This document shows positions 1 to 8,817 of a DNA stretch of 17,039 nucleotides, one piece after another. The notes beneath the pieces were generated by a model. The model had not been told where the DNA came from, made no database searches, and was given only the letters and a program-made list of their open reading frames with translations. Every line of letters begins with the position of its first letter. Position 1 is the first letter of the stretch. The translations under genes and the position numbers were made by a program. Origin of the DNA: SKKL01 sp046543225 (GTDB lineage: Bacteria; Actinomycetota; Acidimicrobiia; Acidimicrobiales; SKKL01). The DNA lies in the NCBI GenBank assembly GCA_046543225.1, contig JBKGZW010000049.1:1-17039 (forward strand), in the 5' to 3' direction.

Positions 1-1421
<1,421 letters not shown>

Positions 1422-1553
1422 GTGTGGTGGGCTCCGTGTGACGGGTTCGGGGTACCGCGCGGCGAGCGCGGCGAGGGGCACGTTCGGGTCCAGGCTGGGG
1501 CCCACTGACCCACTCTGCACAGCCCAGGCCCGGAAGGCCAGCCGACAGTGTAG
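1422..1553 (-). promoter_or_regulatory. 132-nt leader of ahcY with possible promoter and stem-loops
   Basis: This is the longest gap in the 3' half of the minus-strand gene series, where the other spacings are 7 to 47 nt or overlaps. A TANNNT-type -10 (TACACT, complement of 1547-1552) overlaps the stop of the SIS gene, which would give a leader of about 120 nt. Within it GGCTGG (1543-1538) can pair with CCAGCC (1498-1493), and a GGCC/GGCC hairpin lies inside that arm. A nearby GCCTGGG could compete for the same 3' arm. I see none of the conserved blocks I remember for the SAH riboswitch or SAM-I/SAM-IV, so no known class is assigned. It may be an unclassified RNA element or merely GC-rich spacer. 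Confidence 0.35.
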
Positions 1554-2585
1554 CTACCCCGCGGTGATCCGGACGGCCTCGACCGCGGGGGCGGGACCGG
1601 GATCGATCCCTTCTCGCCGCGCGATCTCGACCGCGGCCAGGTCCCCGATCAGCACCAGGTCGAGGAGCTGGGCCAGTGCCCCGTCGCCCTCGGCCTCGAC
1701 CCTGACCTGGTCGGCGACGACCTCGAGCATGATGTCGTCGACCTGGTCGAGGCGGGCGGTGTCGTTGGGGTGCTCGTGGTCGTGGCGCAGGTCGATCTGG
1801 GTGAAGACCTGGCGGGTCAGGTCGCCGTGCTGGCCCCATCCGGCCACCTCGTTGTGACACAGCTCGGGCACGAAGTTGGCGAACGCCGCCACCTTGGCGG
1901 TCAGGTTGAACTGCTGCTTCCAGCGCATCGCAGCCACCCGCCCGACGGGTCCGGCGCCGTAGACGATCGGCAGGGTGCGGTCGATGGTGCGGGCCACGCG
2001 CGCGGCCACATCGTCGACCGACACGAGCTGGTCGCGACGGCGGGCGAGCTGGGCGACGGCCCGATCGAGCCACTCGCGGCCACCGGGGAAGAACCCCACC
2101 TGTTCGAGGGCGATCAGCCCGGCGACGGCCAGCGGGACGAACTCGAGATGGGGTCCGACGTCGTGGGGCAGCTCGATCACCGGGGTCTGCCAGGCGCTGG
2201 TCAGCTCGGCGAGGTAGCCGTCGGACCTGGTGACCGACACGAGCGACGCGCCGGTCTCATAGGCCGCCTCGGTGGCCTCCACCGTCTCGTCGGTTGCGCC
2301 CGACACCGACATGGCGATCACCAGGCTGTCGGGGGCGACGAAGGATGGCAGCTCGTAGCCGCGGTGCACGACCAGCGGCACCGCCATGAACGGGCCGGCC
2401 ACCGCCTCGAGCAGGTCGCCGGCCAGCGCGGCCTCGCCCATGCCGATCACCACCACGTTGGACACCTGCTCGTGGCGCGGCAGCCCGTCGACGGACCCGG
2501 CGGTGTCGAGCATGTGCGCGATGCGTTCGGGACGGCCCAGCAGGGCGTCGCGCAGCCCCGTCGAGTCCGGTGCGTCGATGGTCAT
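1554..2585 (-). CDS. SIS-domain protein, bifunctional phosphoglucose/phosphomannose isomerase type (TobH-like)
   Basis: 343 aa, starting MTIDAPDSTGLRD. It is a two-SIS-domain protein of the PGI/PMI family, whose characterised members interconvert glucose-6-P, fructose-6-P and mannose-6-P. Seen in the sequence: a first-domain loop VIGMGEAALAGD (46-57), the sugar-phosphate loop SVSGATDET (93-101), a second-domain start at about residue 205 (LPIVYGAGPVG), and the active-site segment PELCHNEVAGW (240-250), whose Glu246 matches the family catalytic glutamate. The first loop is unusual: the typical GGS is GEA, so a phosphate-binding serine appears to be missing (Ala52). The start is chosen because GGTGAGG stands a few nt upstream and the Trm112-like stop lies only 7 nt away. 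Placement beside manB fits supply of mannose-6-P, but the enzyme may be degenerate and have another role. Longer upstream readings in this frame only run through neighbouring genes. Confidence 0.85.
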   Translation of the reverse strand: MTIDAPDSTGLRDALLGRPERIAHMLDTAGSVDGLPRHEQVSNVVVIGMGEAALAGDLLEAVAGPFMAVPLVVHRGYELPSFVAPDSLVIAMSVSGATDETVEATEAAYETGASLVSVTRSDGYLAELTSAWQTPVIELPHDVGPHLEFVPLAVAGLIALEQVGFFPGGREWLDRAVAQLARRRDQLVSVDDVAARVARTIDRTLPIVYGAGPVGRVAAMRWKQQFNLTAKVAAFANFVPELCHNEVAGWGQHGDLTRQVFTQIDLRHDHEHPNDTARLDQVDDIMLEVVADQVRVEAEGDGALAQLLDLVLIGDLAAVEIARREGIDPGPAPAVEAVRITAG

Positions 2586-2592
2586 GGCCGCC

Positions 2593-2844
2593 TCACCCGT
2601 CGGAGCCGGCCGGCTCGAAGGTGGGTGCGATGCCCTCGGACTCTGCCTTGGCCACCAGCCGGTCGTGCTCGGCGTCGTCGACCGCCTCGGCCTCGTCGAC
2701 CAGCATGATCGGGATGTCGTCGCGGATCGCGTATCGCCGACGCAGACGAGGGTTGTAGAGGGCGTCCTCGTCGGCGAAGTACAGCAGTGGGCCCTTGTCC
2801 TCTGGGCAGGCGAGGATCTCGAGCAGCTTGGGGTCGAGCGCCAT
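2593..2844 (-). CDS. Trm112-like small protein
   Basis: 83 aa, starting MALDPKLLEILACPEDKGPL. It has the two signatures of the Trm112/YcaR group: LACP..KGPL near the N-terminus (11-20) and the RRYAIRDDIPIMLVDEA block (36-52). Trm112 partners methyltransferases in eukaryotes and archaea; the bacterial versions are small proteins of poorly defined role. Only one cysteine (Cys13) remains, so it probably does not bind zinc. The ATG at 2844 follows GAAAGG at good spacing. It sits 19 nt after the manB stop and 7 nt before the SIS gene, the same manB/Trm112/SIS order that I recall from other actinobacteria. Family assignment is good; function is open. Confidence 0.85.
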   Translation of the reverse strand: MALDPKLLEILACPEDKGPLLYFADEDALYNPRLRRRYAIRDDIPIMLVDEAEAVDDAEHDRLVAKAESEGIAPTFEPAGSDG

Positions 2845-2863
2845 GGGTTGACCTTTCCCGGTG

Positions 2864-4231
2864 CTAGGAAGCGGTGAGCAGTGAGCGGACCTCGGCCACA
2901 TGAGTGTCGCACTCGGCACGTGTGGCTGCTTCGAGGTTGAGGCGCAGCAGCGGTTCGGTGTTGGAGGGCCGGAGGTTGAACCACCAGTCGCCGAGGTCGA
3001 CGGTGAGTCCGTCCAAGCGGTCCTGGGGATGGTCGGCGTAGGCGGCGGCCACCCGCTCGATGACGGCGTGGGGGTCGTCGACCTCGGTGTTGATCTCGCC
3101 CGACGCGGCGTAGCGGTCGAGAGGAGCGAGCAGCTCCGAGAGGGTGGTGCCGGCCTGACCGAGCTGCTCGAGCACGACGAGGCTGGCGATGAGCCCCGAG
3201 TCGGCCCGCCAGTTGTCGCGGAAGTAGTAGTGCGCCGAGTGCTCGCCGCCGAAGGCCGCGCCGGTCTCGGCCATGAGGGACTTGATGAACGAGTGCCCGA
3301 CCCGCGACCGCACCGGTTCGCCACCGTGCTCGCGCACGACCTCGGGCACCGCCTTCGAACAGATCAGGTTGTGGATGATCTTCGAGCCGGGGTACTTCTC
3401 GAGCACCCCGATCGAGATGAGGGCGGTGGTGAGCGAGCCCGAGACCGGCTCCCCCCGCTCGTCGACGAGGAACACCCGGTCGGCGTCGCCGTCGAAGGCG
3501 AGACCGACGTCGGCCCCCGCCTCGACCACACGGGCCCGCAGGTCGGCCAGGTTCTCGATCTGGATGGGGTCGGCGGGGTGGTTGGGGAACGTGCCGTCGA
3601 GCTCGGGGTACATGACCTCGAGGTCGATCGGCAGTCCGGCGAACACCTCGGGAACGACCAGTCCCCCCATGCCGTTGGCCGTGTCGGCCACCACCTTCAA
3701 CGGCCGCAGTGCCCCCGTGTCGATGAAGGAGCGGGCGTGGGCGACGAACTCGGCCATGAGGTCCAGTTCGGTGCGGGTGCCACGCGTGGCGCCCGGCGGC
3801 GGTGGGTCGGCGGCGGTGGCCTTGATGTCGGCCAGTCCCGACTCCTGGCCGACCGGCGCCGCTCCGGCGAGACACAGCTTGATGCCGTTGTAGCGGGCCG
3901 GGTTGTGCGATGCGGTGAACACCGCACCGGGAGCGTCGAGCGATCCGGCCGCGAAGTAGATCATGTCGGTCGACGCCAGGCCGATGTCGACCACGTCGAG
4001 TCCCTGCCCGAGCACGCCCTCGGAGAAGGCGGCCACCAGCTCCGGTCCCGACGGCCGCATGTCGCGGGCGACCAGCACCCGGTCCCGCGGTGTCGGTCCG
4101 TCGGCGATGAAGCGGGCGAAGGCCGTGCCGATCCGACGAGCGATGTCGGCGTCGAGCTGGTCGGGGTAGACGCCTCGGATGTCGTAGGCCTTGACGATCT
4201 GGTCGAGCACGGACTGGTGGGCAGAGGCCAT
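2864..4231 (-). CDS. manB: Phosphomannomutase/phosphoglucomutase
   Basis: 455 aa, normal length for the alpha-D-phosphohexomutase family. It interconverts hexose-6-phosphate and hexose-1-phosphate in the cytoplasm and here most likely provides mannose-1-P for GDP-mannose. All four signature loops are present: the phosphoserine loop TASHNP (106-111, Ser108), the Mg-binding DGDADR (247-252), the sugar-specificity loop GEHSAHYY (329-336), and the phosphate-binding RPSNTEPLLR (421-430). GEHS is compatible with both mannose and glucose substrates. The start MASAHQSVLDQIVKAYDIRG is canonical, and AYDIRG is a family N-terminal signature. It lies 16 nt after the Alg5-like GT2 and 19 nt before the Trm112-like gene, evidently in one operon. 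Confident. Confidence 0.95.
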   Translation of the reverse strand: MASAHQSVLDQIVKAYDIRGVYPDQLDADIARRIGTAFARFIADGPTPRDRVLVARDMRPSGPELVAAFSEGVLGQGLDVVDIGLASTDMIYFAAGSLDAPGAVFTASHNPARYNGIKLCLAGAAPVGQESGLADIKATAADPPPPGATRGTRTELDLMAEFVAHARSFIDTGALRPLKVVADTANGMGGLVVPEVFAGLPIDLEVMYPELDGTFPNHPADPIQIENLADLRARVVEAGADVGLAFDGDADRVFLVDERGEPVSGSLTTALISIGVLEKYPGSKIIHNLICSKAVPEVVREHGGEPVRSRVGHSFIKSLMAETGAAFGGEHSAHYYFRDNWRADSGLIASLVVLEQLGQAGTTLSELLAPLDRYAASGEINTEVDDPHAVIERVAAAYADHPQDRLDGLTVDLGDWWFNLRPSNTEPLLRLNLEAATRAECDTHVAEVRSLLTAS

Positions 4232-4247
4232 GGACCAAACCTAAGCG

Positions 4248-5069
4248 CTAGGTGTCGTCGGGGACCACCCCGGCAGGCAGCGCGGCGGAGTCGAACTCGG
4301 AGTACCCGCCGCGGCGCAGCCGCCACGAGATCCGCAACAGGTCGAGGACCAGCACGGCGGTGTCGCGGGTGAGCCGCACGCTCGATCCCGTCGAGTTCAC
4401 GACCCGCACGGGTGATTCGAGCACCGACAGCCGGTGACGCTCGGCCAGGGCGAAGAGCTCGACGTCGAAGGCGAAGCCGTCGACGCGCGCGTCCCCGAAC
4501 AACAAGGCAGCGACGTCGCGCCGGAAGGCCTTGAGGCCGCACTGGGTGTCGGCGTGATCACCGGCGAGGACGAGGCGGACCAGCAGGTTGATGACCCGAC
4601 CACCGACCCGCCGCAGCCAGGAGGCCGGCACCTCGGCGGTCGATCCGGCGATGTGGCGACTGCCGACGACCATGTCCCATCCCGCCTCGACCTCGGCGAG
4701 CAGCGGCAGGACCTGATCGGGCGCGTACGCGAGGTCGGCGTCGGTGAACACCACGGTGCGTCCCTTGGCGGCCAGCGCGCCGGCGCGGACCGCAGCCCCC
4801 TTGCCCGAGTTGTGCTCGAGGGTGATCACCTGGTGGGCGCCCGCCTCGGCCGCCGCGGCGCTCGTGCGGTCGGTCGACCCGTCGTCGACGACCACCAGCT
4901 CCATGCCGCCGTCGAGGTCCCCGAGCACCGCCAGGATCTCGGTGACGGTGGCCGCGATGACCTCGCCCTCGTCGTAGGCGGGCACGACGACGCTGAGTCG
5001 GATGTCGCCCGCCGGTGGCGGTCGGCGGCTCGGCACCCCGCGCGAGCGGGGTCGTGATCGCCGGTTCAC
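4248..5069 (-). CDS. Alg5/DPM-like GT2 polyprenyl-phosphate hexose synthase
   Basis: 273 aa, GTG start. It is a family 2 glycosyltransferase resembling dolichyl-phosphate beta-glucosyl/mannosyl transferases, which move a sugar from a nucleotide donor to a polyprenyl phosphate at the cytoplasmic face. Seen: LSVVVPAYDEGEVI (25-38), VVDDGSTDRT (60-69), NSGKGAAVRAG (87-97), the DxD-type TDADLAY (109-115), VVGSRHIAGS (134-143), DTQCGLKAF (174-182), GFAFDVEL (198-205) and NSTGSSVRLTRD (225-236). The DTQCG, FAFDVE and GSSVRL blocks point to the Alg5-like branch. There is no clear membrane span, so it is probably peripheral. Its GTG overlaps the stop of the upstream membrane protein (GTGA), implying translational coupling. 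Donor sugar cannot be read; manB next door suggests GDP-mannose. Confidence 0.9.
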   Translation of the reverse strand: MNRRSRPRSRGVPSRRPPPAGDIRLSVVVPAYDEGEVIAATVTEILAVLGDLDGGMELVVVDDGSTDRTSAAAAEAGAHQVITLEHNSGKGAAVRAGALAAKGRTVVFTDADLAYAPDQVLPLLAEVEAGWDMVVGSRHIAGSTAEVPASWLRRVGGRVINLLVRLVLAGDHADTQCGLKAFRRDVAALLFGDARVDGFAFDVELFALAERHRLSVLESPVRVVNSTGSSVRLTRDTAVLVLDLLRISWRLRRGGYSEFDSAALPAGVVPDDT

Positions 5070-7549
5070 GCTCGTGGAGTCACCGGATCGACCAGTGACT
5101 CGGACCCGTCGTCGTCCTCGTCATCTTCTTCCCCTGCCCCCTCTTCCTCGTCACGATCTTCCTCGTCACGGGTCCAGATTGGCATGGCCAGCGGCCCGGC
5201 GCGGGCGAGCAGCACCACCAGCACGATCCCCACACCAGTGAGGCCCCAACCGGCGATCTCGACCATGCTGCGCCCGTACTCGAGCTCGACGCTGGTGTCG
5301 GTGGGGATCACCACCATGAGGTTCGGACTGACCCGCCAGGGGCCCTCGGCGCCGGTGGCTCGCCAGTTGGGGAAGTACGACACCTTGACCAGCACCGGTG
5401 TGCCGGGCTCGGACACCTCGAAGCGCACCCAGTCGTCGCCCGACTCGATCCCGGAGACCTCGACCGCGGGCAGCGGACGACGGGCTGCCTCGTCGGGGGT
5501 GTCGCTGCGCTGCCAGCTGTCGGGCCCGTCCGATGCCAGCAGCACCTCCCACCGGCCGGGGGTCTGGAACCAGTCGGCGGTGGGTGGCACCCAGTCGTGG
5601 CCGGCGTCGCCCACCTCGTCGAGCACGACCGGCTCGTGCTCGAGCCCCTCGACCAGCGGCGCTCCGGCGACCTCGAAGATCACCCATGGACCACTGCGGG
5701 CGATCTCGGTGAGGTCGGGGTGCCCCTCGGCGGCGTTGGTGGCGAGGTCGGACAACGCCATGTAGTAGCGGACGCCCATGAGCTGGAGCTGCTCGGCACC
5801 GAGCCCGATGTCGAAGTCGCGATAGGGCATCCCGCGTTGGGCCCGCGAGGGCGATTCGGACAGGGACGACTGGGCGAGGAAGTGATACGGCGTGGTCATC
5901 GACGACTCGAAGTAGAGCCCCTCCATCGAGGCGATGCACCCGTCGGTCCACATCGGCAACAGCATGGGTGCCATGGGCGTGCCATAGCGGTCGAGCTCGC
6001 TGCGGTTGTACTCCCACAGGGCACGGCCACAGCCGCGGCGTTCGCCGAGGTTGGCCATGGTGAGCACCATGTCGCGGTACTCGGGCCACGCGTCCTTGCG
6101 CTCGTAGCCCGAGAAGTTCCACCGCGCCCAGCTGGGGACGTAGCTGCTGTCGGTGGTCTCGAACGAGAAGGGCCAGGCGGTGCCGATGACGGGAGGGACC
6201 GGCCACCGGTAGATGCCGTCGCGCTCCTGGCCGAAGGGCAGCGCGTGCAGCGGGAAGGCGACCATGGCGATGCCGACCGCGGCCACCAGCACCGCTCCCC
6301 CGGCCGAGACCCAGGCGCGCAGCTGGCTCCGGGTGGATGCGGCCACCCACCGGACGAGCTCTGCGGCTCCGAACGCGGCCAGCAGGTAGGTGCACAGGTG
6401 TACGAACGGCAGAAGGCGCTCGTTCCAGAGCCGACCCTGGGGAGCGACGACGAACCCGACGCTGGCGATCAACGCCATGGCGATCAGGAACATCGCAGGT
6501 GCCGAGCGCCGGACGAGCGCGGCGATCACCCCGATGATGGCGACATAGGCCACCCATCTGGCCTCCTGGGGGAACACGCGGGTCAGCCAGAACCCGATCT
6601 CCTCCATCACCCCGGCGTCGGCCGGTGGGTACTTCTTCTCCCACCCCATGTCGTTCATGAACGTGCGCTGCCCCCAGAACGGCAGCAGCCACCACATGGC
6701 CAGCAGCGCACCCACCGGCGCGCTCGTCGCGATCCACCGGAGTCCCGGCTTCGAGGGATACAGGGCGAGCAGCACGAAGGTGCCGACCATGGCGAAGAAC
6801 AGCGGGATCACGTGGGTGAGCGCCACGAAGCCGATCACGACCGCCGCCAGTGCCCGGTGGCGCCCGGTCTGCAGGCCGTTGGCGACCAGCGCCAGATAGA
6901 CCACGGCCAGGGTGAGGCTGATGGAGAACGCGAACTCCCCCGCCAGCGTCGACGGGATGTTGCCGCCGAGGATGCTGTAGGTGCGGTCGAACAGAAAGCC
7001 CACCGAACCGACGGCGAGGACGGCGGGTGCCGGGTGGGCGAGGCCGGCGAGACGCCCGAAGAGCCACACCGCGACCGGCAGTGTCACAACACCCGAGACC
7101 GCCACCAGCTTGAACGCGACCCCATAGGGCAGGACGACGTCGAGCAGGACGATGGCCAGCATCGGCGGGACCATGTAGAACTGCATCACCGGCAGCCCCG
7201 CGTACCAGTCGGGCGACCAGCCGGTGAGGCGCAGGTCGGGCAACAGGTGGTCGCGCAGGTACGCCGGAGCCCACACGTGCGCCCCCATGTCGCCACCCGC
7301 CGGTGTGGTGTTGGCGGCGATCAGCCGGGGCTGGAGCTGCAGGATGGTGAAGATGACCGATCCGCCCACGATGAGCCACGTGACCCAGGTGCTGAGCTGG
7401 ACCTGGCCCAGGCGCTCGATCAGTCGATCGGCCCGGCCCACCAGCCCTGCCACGGCGTCGGGACGCGCGTGGTCGGGCTCGGAAGGCGACACATCGGCCT
7501 CCGATGACGGGTCGTGGCGCTCAGCAGGGGGCGAGGACATGCGCCGCAC
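5066..7549 (-). CDS. Large GT-C-like multispanning membrane protein (PTPS-related/YfhO-like)
   Basis: 827 aa, GTG start supported by AGGTG 7 nt upstream (7561-7557); ATG 7540 is the alternative. The architecture is a hydrophilic N-tail (1-53), one membrane span (54-71), a loop with GGDMGAH (85-91) and WSPDWYAGLP (111-120), many membrane spans to about residue 435, a large extracytoplasmic part (about 440-762), a final span (about 764-782) and a very acidic tail. The acidic loop after the first span followed by a multispanning core is the layout of GT-C glycosyltransferases that use polyprenyl-phosphate sugars. The loop wording resembles proteins labelled 6-pyruvoyl-tetrahydropterin synthase-related membrane proteins. 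The segment VSYFPNWRA (723-731) recalls the C-terminal part of YfhO-type proteins. Overlap with the lipid-sugar synthase gene suggests the two act in sequence. Substrate and acceptor are unknown. Confidence 0.8.
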   Translation of the reverse strand: MRRMSSPPAERHDPSSEADVSPSEPDHARPDAVAGLVGRADRLIERLGQVQLSTWVTWLIVGGSVIFTILQLQPRLIAANTTPAGGDMGAHVWAPAYLRDHLLPDLRLTGWSPDWYAGLPVMQFYMVPPMLAIVLLDVVLPYGVAFKLVAVSGVVTLPVAVWLFGRLAGLAHPAPAVLAVGSVGFLFDRTYSILGGNIPSTLAGEFAFSISLTLAVVYLALVANGLQTGRHRALAAVVIGFVALTHVIPLFFAMVGTFVLLALYPSKPGLRWIATSAPVGALLAMWWLLPFWGQRTFMNDMGWEKKYPPADAGVMEEIGFWLTRVFPQEARWVAYVAIIGVIAALVRRSAPAMFLIAMALIASVGFVVAPQGRLWNERLLPFVHLCTYLLAAFGAAELVRWVAASTRSQLRAWVSAGGAVLVAAVGIAMVAFPLHALPFGQERDGIYRWPVPPVIGTAWPFSFETTDSSYVPSWARWNFSGYERKDAWPEYRDMVLTMANLGERRGCGRALWEYNRSELDRYGTPMAPMLLPMWTDGCIASMEGLYFESSMTTPYHFLAQSSLSESPSRAQRGMPYRDFDIGLGAEQLQLMGVRYYMALSDLATNAAEGHPDLTEIARSGPWVIFEVAGAPLVEGLEHEPVVLDEVGDAGHDWVPPTADWFQTPGRWEVLLASDGPDSWQRSDTPDEAARRPLPAVEVSGIESGDDWVRFEVSEPGTPVLVKVSYFPNWRATGAEGPWRVSPNLMVVIPTDTSVELEYGRSMVEIAGWGLTGVGIVLVVLLARAGPLAMPIWTRDEEDRDEEEGAGEEDDEDDDGSESLVDPVTPRA

Positions 7550-7596
7550 ATCGTGGCACCTGGAACGACCGAGCGGGAGTCGGTGCTCCCGGCCGG

Positions 7597-7797
7597 TCAG
7601 CGCGAGCGGCGGTGGCGGCGTTCGGCGCTGGTCTCGGACAGCTCGCCGAGGGCGTCGTCGAGAGCCACGGGTTCACCGTCGGTGGCCCACTCCCGGGTGT
7701 CACAGGTCGAGCACGAGCGCATCGTGAGGTCGCTACCGTCGTTGGACAGGACGATCTCGATGATCGGCCCCCCGCAACGGGTACAGCGGGTGGACAT
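7597..7797 (-). CDS. Small zinc-ribbon protein
   Basis: 66 aa, starting MSTRCTRCGGPIIEIVLSND. Two CxxC pairs (Cys5/Cys8 and Cys29/Cys32) separated by about 20 residues form a probable zinc ribbon. The rest is an acidic patch (DGEPVALDDALGELSE) and a basic C-terminal end (RRHRRSR). The ATG at 7797 is preferred over the in-frame ATG at 7812 because GGAGGAG (7810-7804) stands 6 nt before it. It lies 100 nt after the CPBP protease gene and 47 nt before the GT-C-like gene. I do not recognise a named family. A nucleic-acid-binding or regulatory peptide is possible but unproven. Confidence 0.7.
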   Translation of the reverse strand: MSTRCTRCGGPIIEIVLSNDGSDLTMRSCSTCDTREWATDGEPVALDDALGELSETSAERRHRRSR

Positions 7798-7897
7798 GTT
7801 GGTCTCCTCCATCGCATCGCATCGCCCCGTCGCTTCGCCCGAGCGACGACGCTCACACCGAAGCCAGGCTTCGCGTGCTCCCTGCAGCCTACGGCGT
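7798..7897 (-). other. 100-nt leader with two stem-loops and a pentanucleotide repeat
   Basis: Between the CPBP stop and the zinc-ribbon start are two strong inverted repeats: CGAAGCC/GGCTTCG (7859-7865 with 7867-7873, one-base centre) and CGTCGCT/AGCGACG (7828-7834 with 7842-7848, 7-nt loop). The first could act as a transcript-end hairpin for CPBP, but no T-run follows on the minus strand. Three perfect tandem copies of ATCGC on the plus strand (7811-7825; GCGAT on the minus strand) directly precede the Shine-Dalgarno. Confidence 0.45.
7804..7810 (-). promoter_or_regulatory. Shine-Dalgarno GGAGGAG fixing the zinc-ribbon start
   Basis: GGAGGAG on the minus strand is followed by ACCAAC (6 nt) and ATG 7797. 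It overlaps the codons after the upstream in-frame ATG 7812, so that ATG is unlikely to be the real start. Confidence 0.65.
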
Positions 7898-8776
7898 TCA
7901 GGACGTGATCAGCAGGATCGCGACGGTGGTGGCGTTGAACCCGACGTGCGCCCAGATCGCGGGGCCGAGCCGGCCCGACCGCAGCGTGAGCCATCCGGCG
8001 AGCAGCCCGAACATGGCCAGGGCGGGAAACTGCAGGAGCTGGAAGTGCACCCCGGCGAACACCACGGTCGAGACGATGATCGCCGGCCAGTCACCGAAGC
8101 GTCGCTGGATGCTGCGCAGCAGCAACCCGCGGAAGAACAGCTCCTCGACGACCGGGGCTCCCACCACGACGATCAGCACGAGGAGCACGACATCGATCGG
8201 TGAGGTCGCCATGTCGGTCAGTCCCCTGGCCGCTTCGGACACGTCCTGCTCGCCGATGAAGAGGAAGAGGAACAAGTAGATCGCCGGCACCGCGACCAGT
8301 TGGGCGCCGACACCCACGAGCAGACCCTGGTAGAGGTCGGGGAGCCGGAACCTCCATCCGTAGTCGGCGACGATGCCGTTGCCCTTGGTCCGAGACACCA
8401 GCAGCGTCCAGCCGCCGTAGCCCAGCCACAGGAAGGCCTGCAGCACGGTGAGCAACCCGAGTGAGACCTCGTCGAGCTGGAGCTCGCCGTCGCTGACGTA
8501 GCCGAGGGAGATGAGCACCACGGCACCACCGGCGATGGTGGCGATCTGGGCGATCAGGAGCCCCAACAGAGCGTCGCCGATCCCCCACCGGACCGGACGG
8601 TTCACCATCTCGTGACGGTCGTGGCCCAGTGGGGCGAACCAGCCACGGGGCGACGACCCATCCGGCGGCGGTGGCAGCTGGTCGGGCGACGGTGGTGGCG
8701 GCAACGACGACCGCGGCGGCGGTGGCGGCGGTGGAGGCGGAGGTGGAGGTGGAGGGGGTGGAGGGTGCTGGCCCAC
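7898..8776 (-). CDS. CPBP-family intramembrane glutamic protease (CAAX protease-like) with polyproline N-terminus
   Basis: 292 aa from GTG 8776. It is a multispanning membrane protein of the CPBP/Abi family, whose eukaryotic relative Rce1 cleaves prenylated proteins. All three catalytic motifs are present: EELFFR (211-216, EExxxR), FAGVH (240-244, FxxxH) and HVGFN (277-281, HxxxN), so it should be active. Roughly seven membrane spans fall between residues 66 and 291. The N-terminal 56 residues are very proline-rich, with an unbroken run of 17 prolines (5-21) followed by two PPPP groups; this looks cytoplasmic. The GTG start has a poor Shine-Dalgarno; ATG 8608 (residue 57) would remove the proline tail, so the start carries some doubt. 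It follows DUF3499 by 41 nt. Bacterial substrates are mostly unknown. Confidence 0.88.
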   Translation of the reverse strand: MGQHPPPPPPPPPPPPPPPPPRSSLPPPPSPDQLPPPPDGSSPRGWFAPLGHDRHEMVNRPVRWGIGDALLGLLIAQIATIAGGAVVLISLGYVSDGELQLDEVSLGLLTVLQAFLWLGYGGWTLLVSRTKGNGIVADYGWRFRLPDLYQGLLVGVGAQLVAVPAIYLFLFLFIGEQDVSEAARGLTDMATSPIDVVLLVLIVVVGAPVVEELFFRGLLLRSIQRRFGDWPAIIVSTVVFAGVHFQLLQFPALAMFGLLAGWLTLRSGRLGPAIWAHVGFNATTVAILLITS

Positions 8777-8817
8777 CGGGCCAGGCTACGCGCCGATGCG
8801 GCGGATCGAGTGCGCGG

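Noticed and set aside
1422..1553. SAH or SAM riboswitch before ahcY
   Set aside because: The conserved sequence blocks of these classes as I recall them were not found. Only generic GC stems are visible, so no known class is claimed.
1554..4238. An 894-codon minus frame that could look like a fusion protein
   Set aside because: Only codons from 2585 on resemble a real protein. The upstream part reads out of frame through manB and the Trm112-like gene, both clearly recognised in their own frames.
8701..8776. GGN-rich tract as a tandem repeat or mobile-element trace
   Set aside because: The codons are varied proline codons on the minus strand (CCT, CCA, CCG, CCC) in frame with the CPBP gene, so the tract is explained by the polyproline coding sequence.
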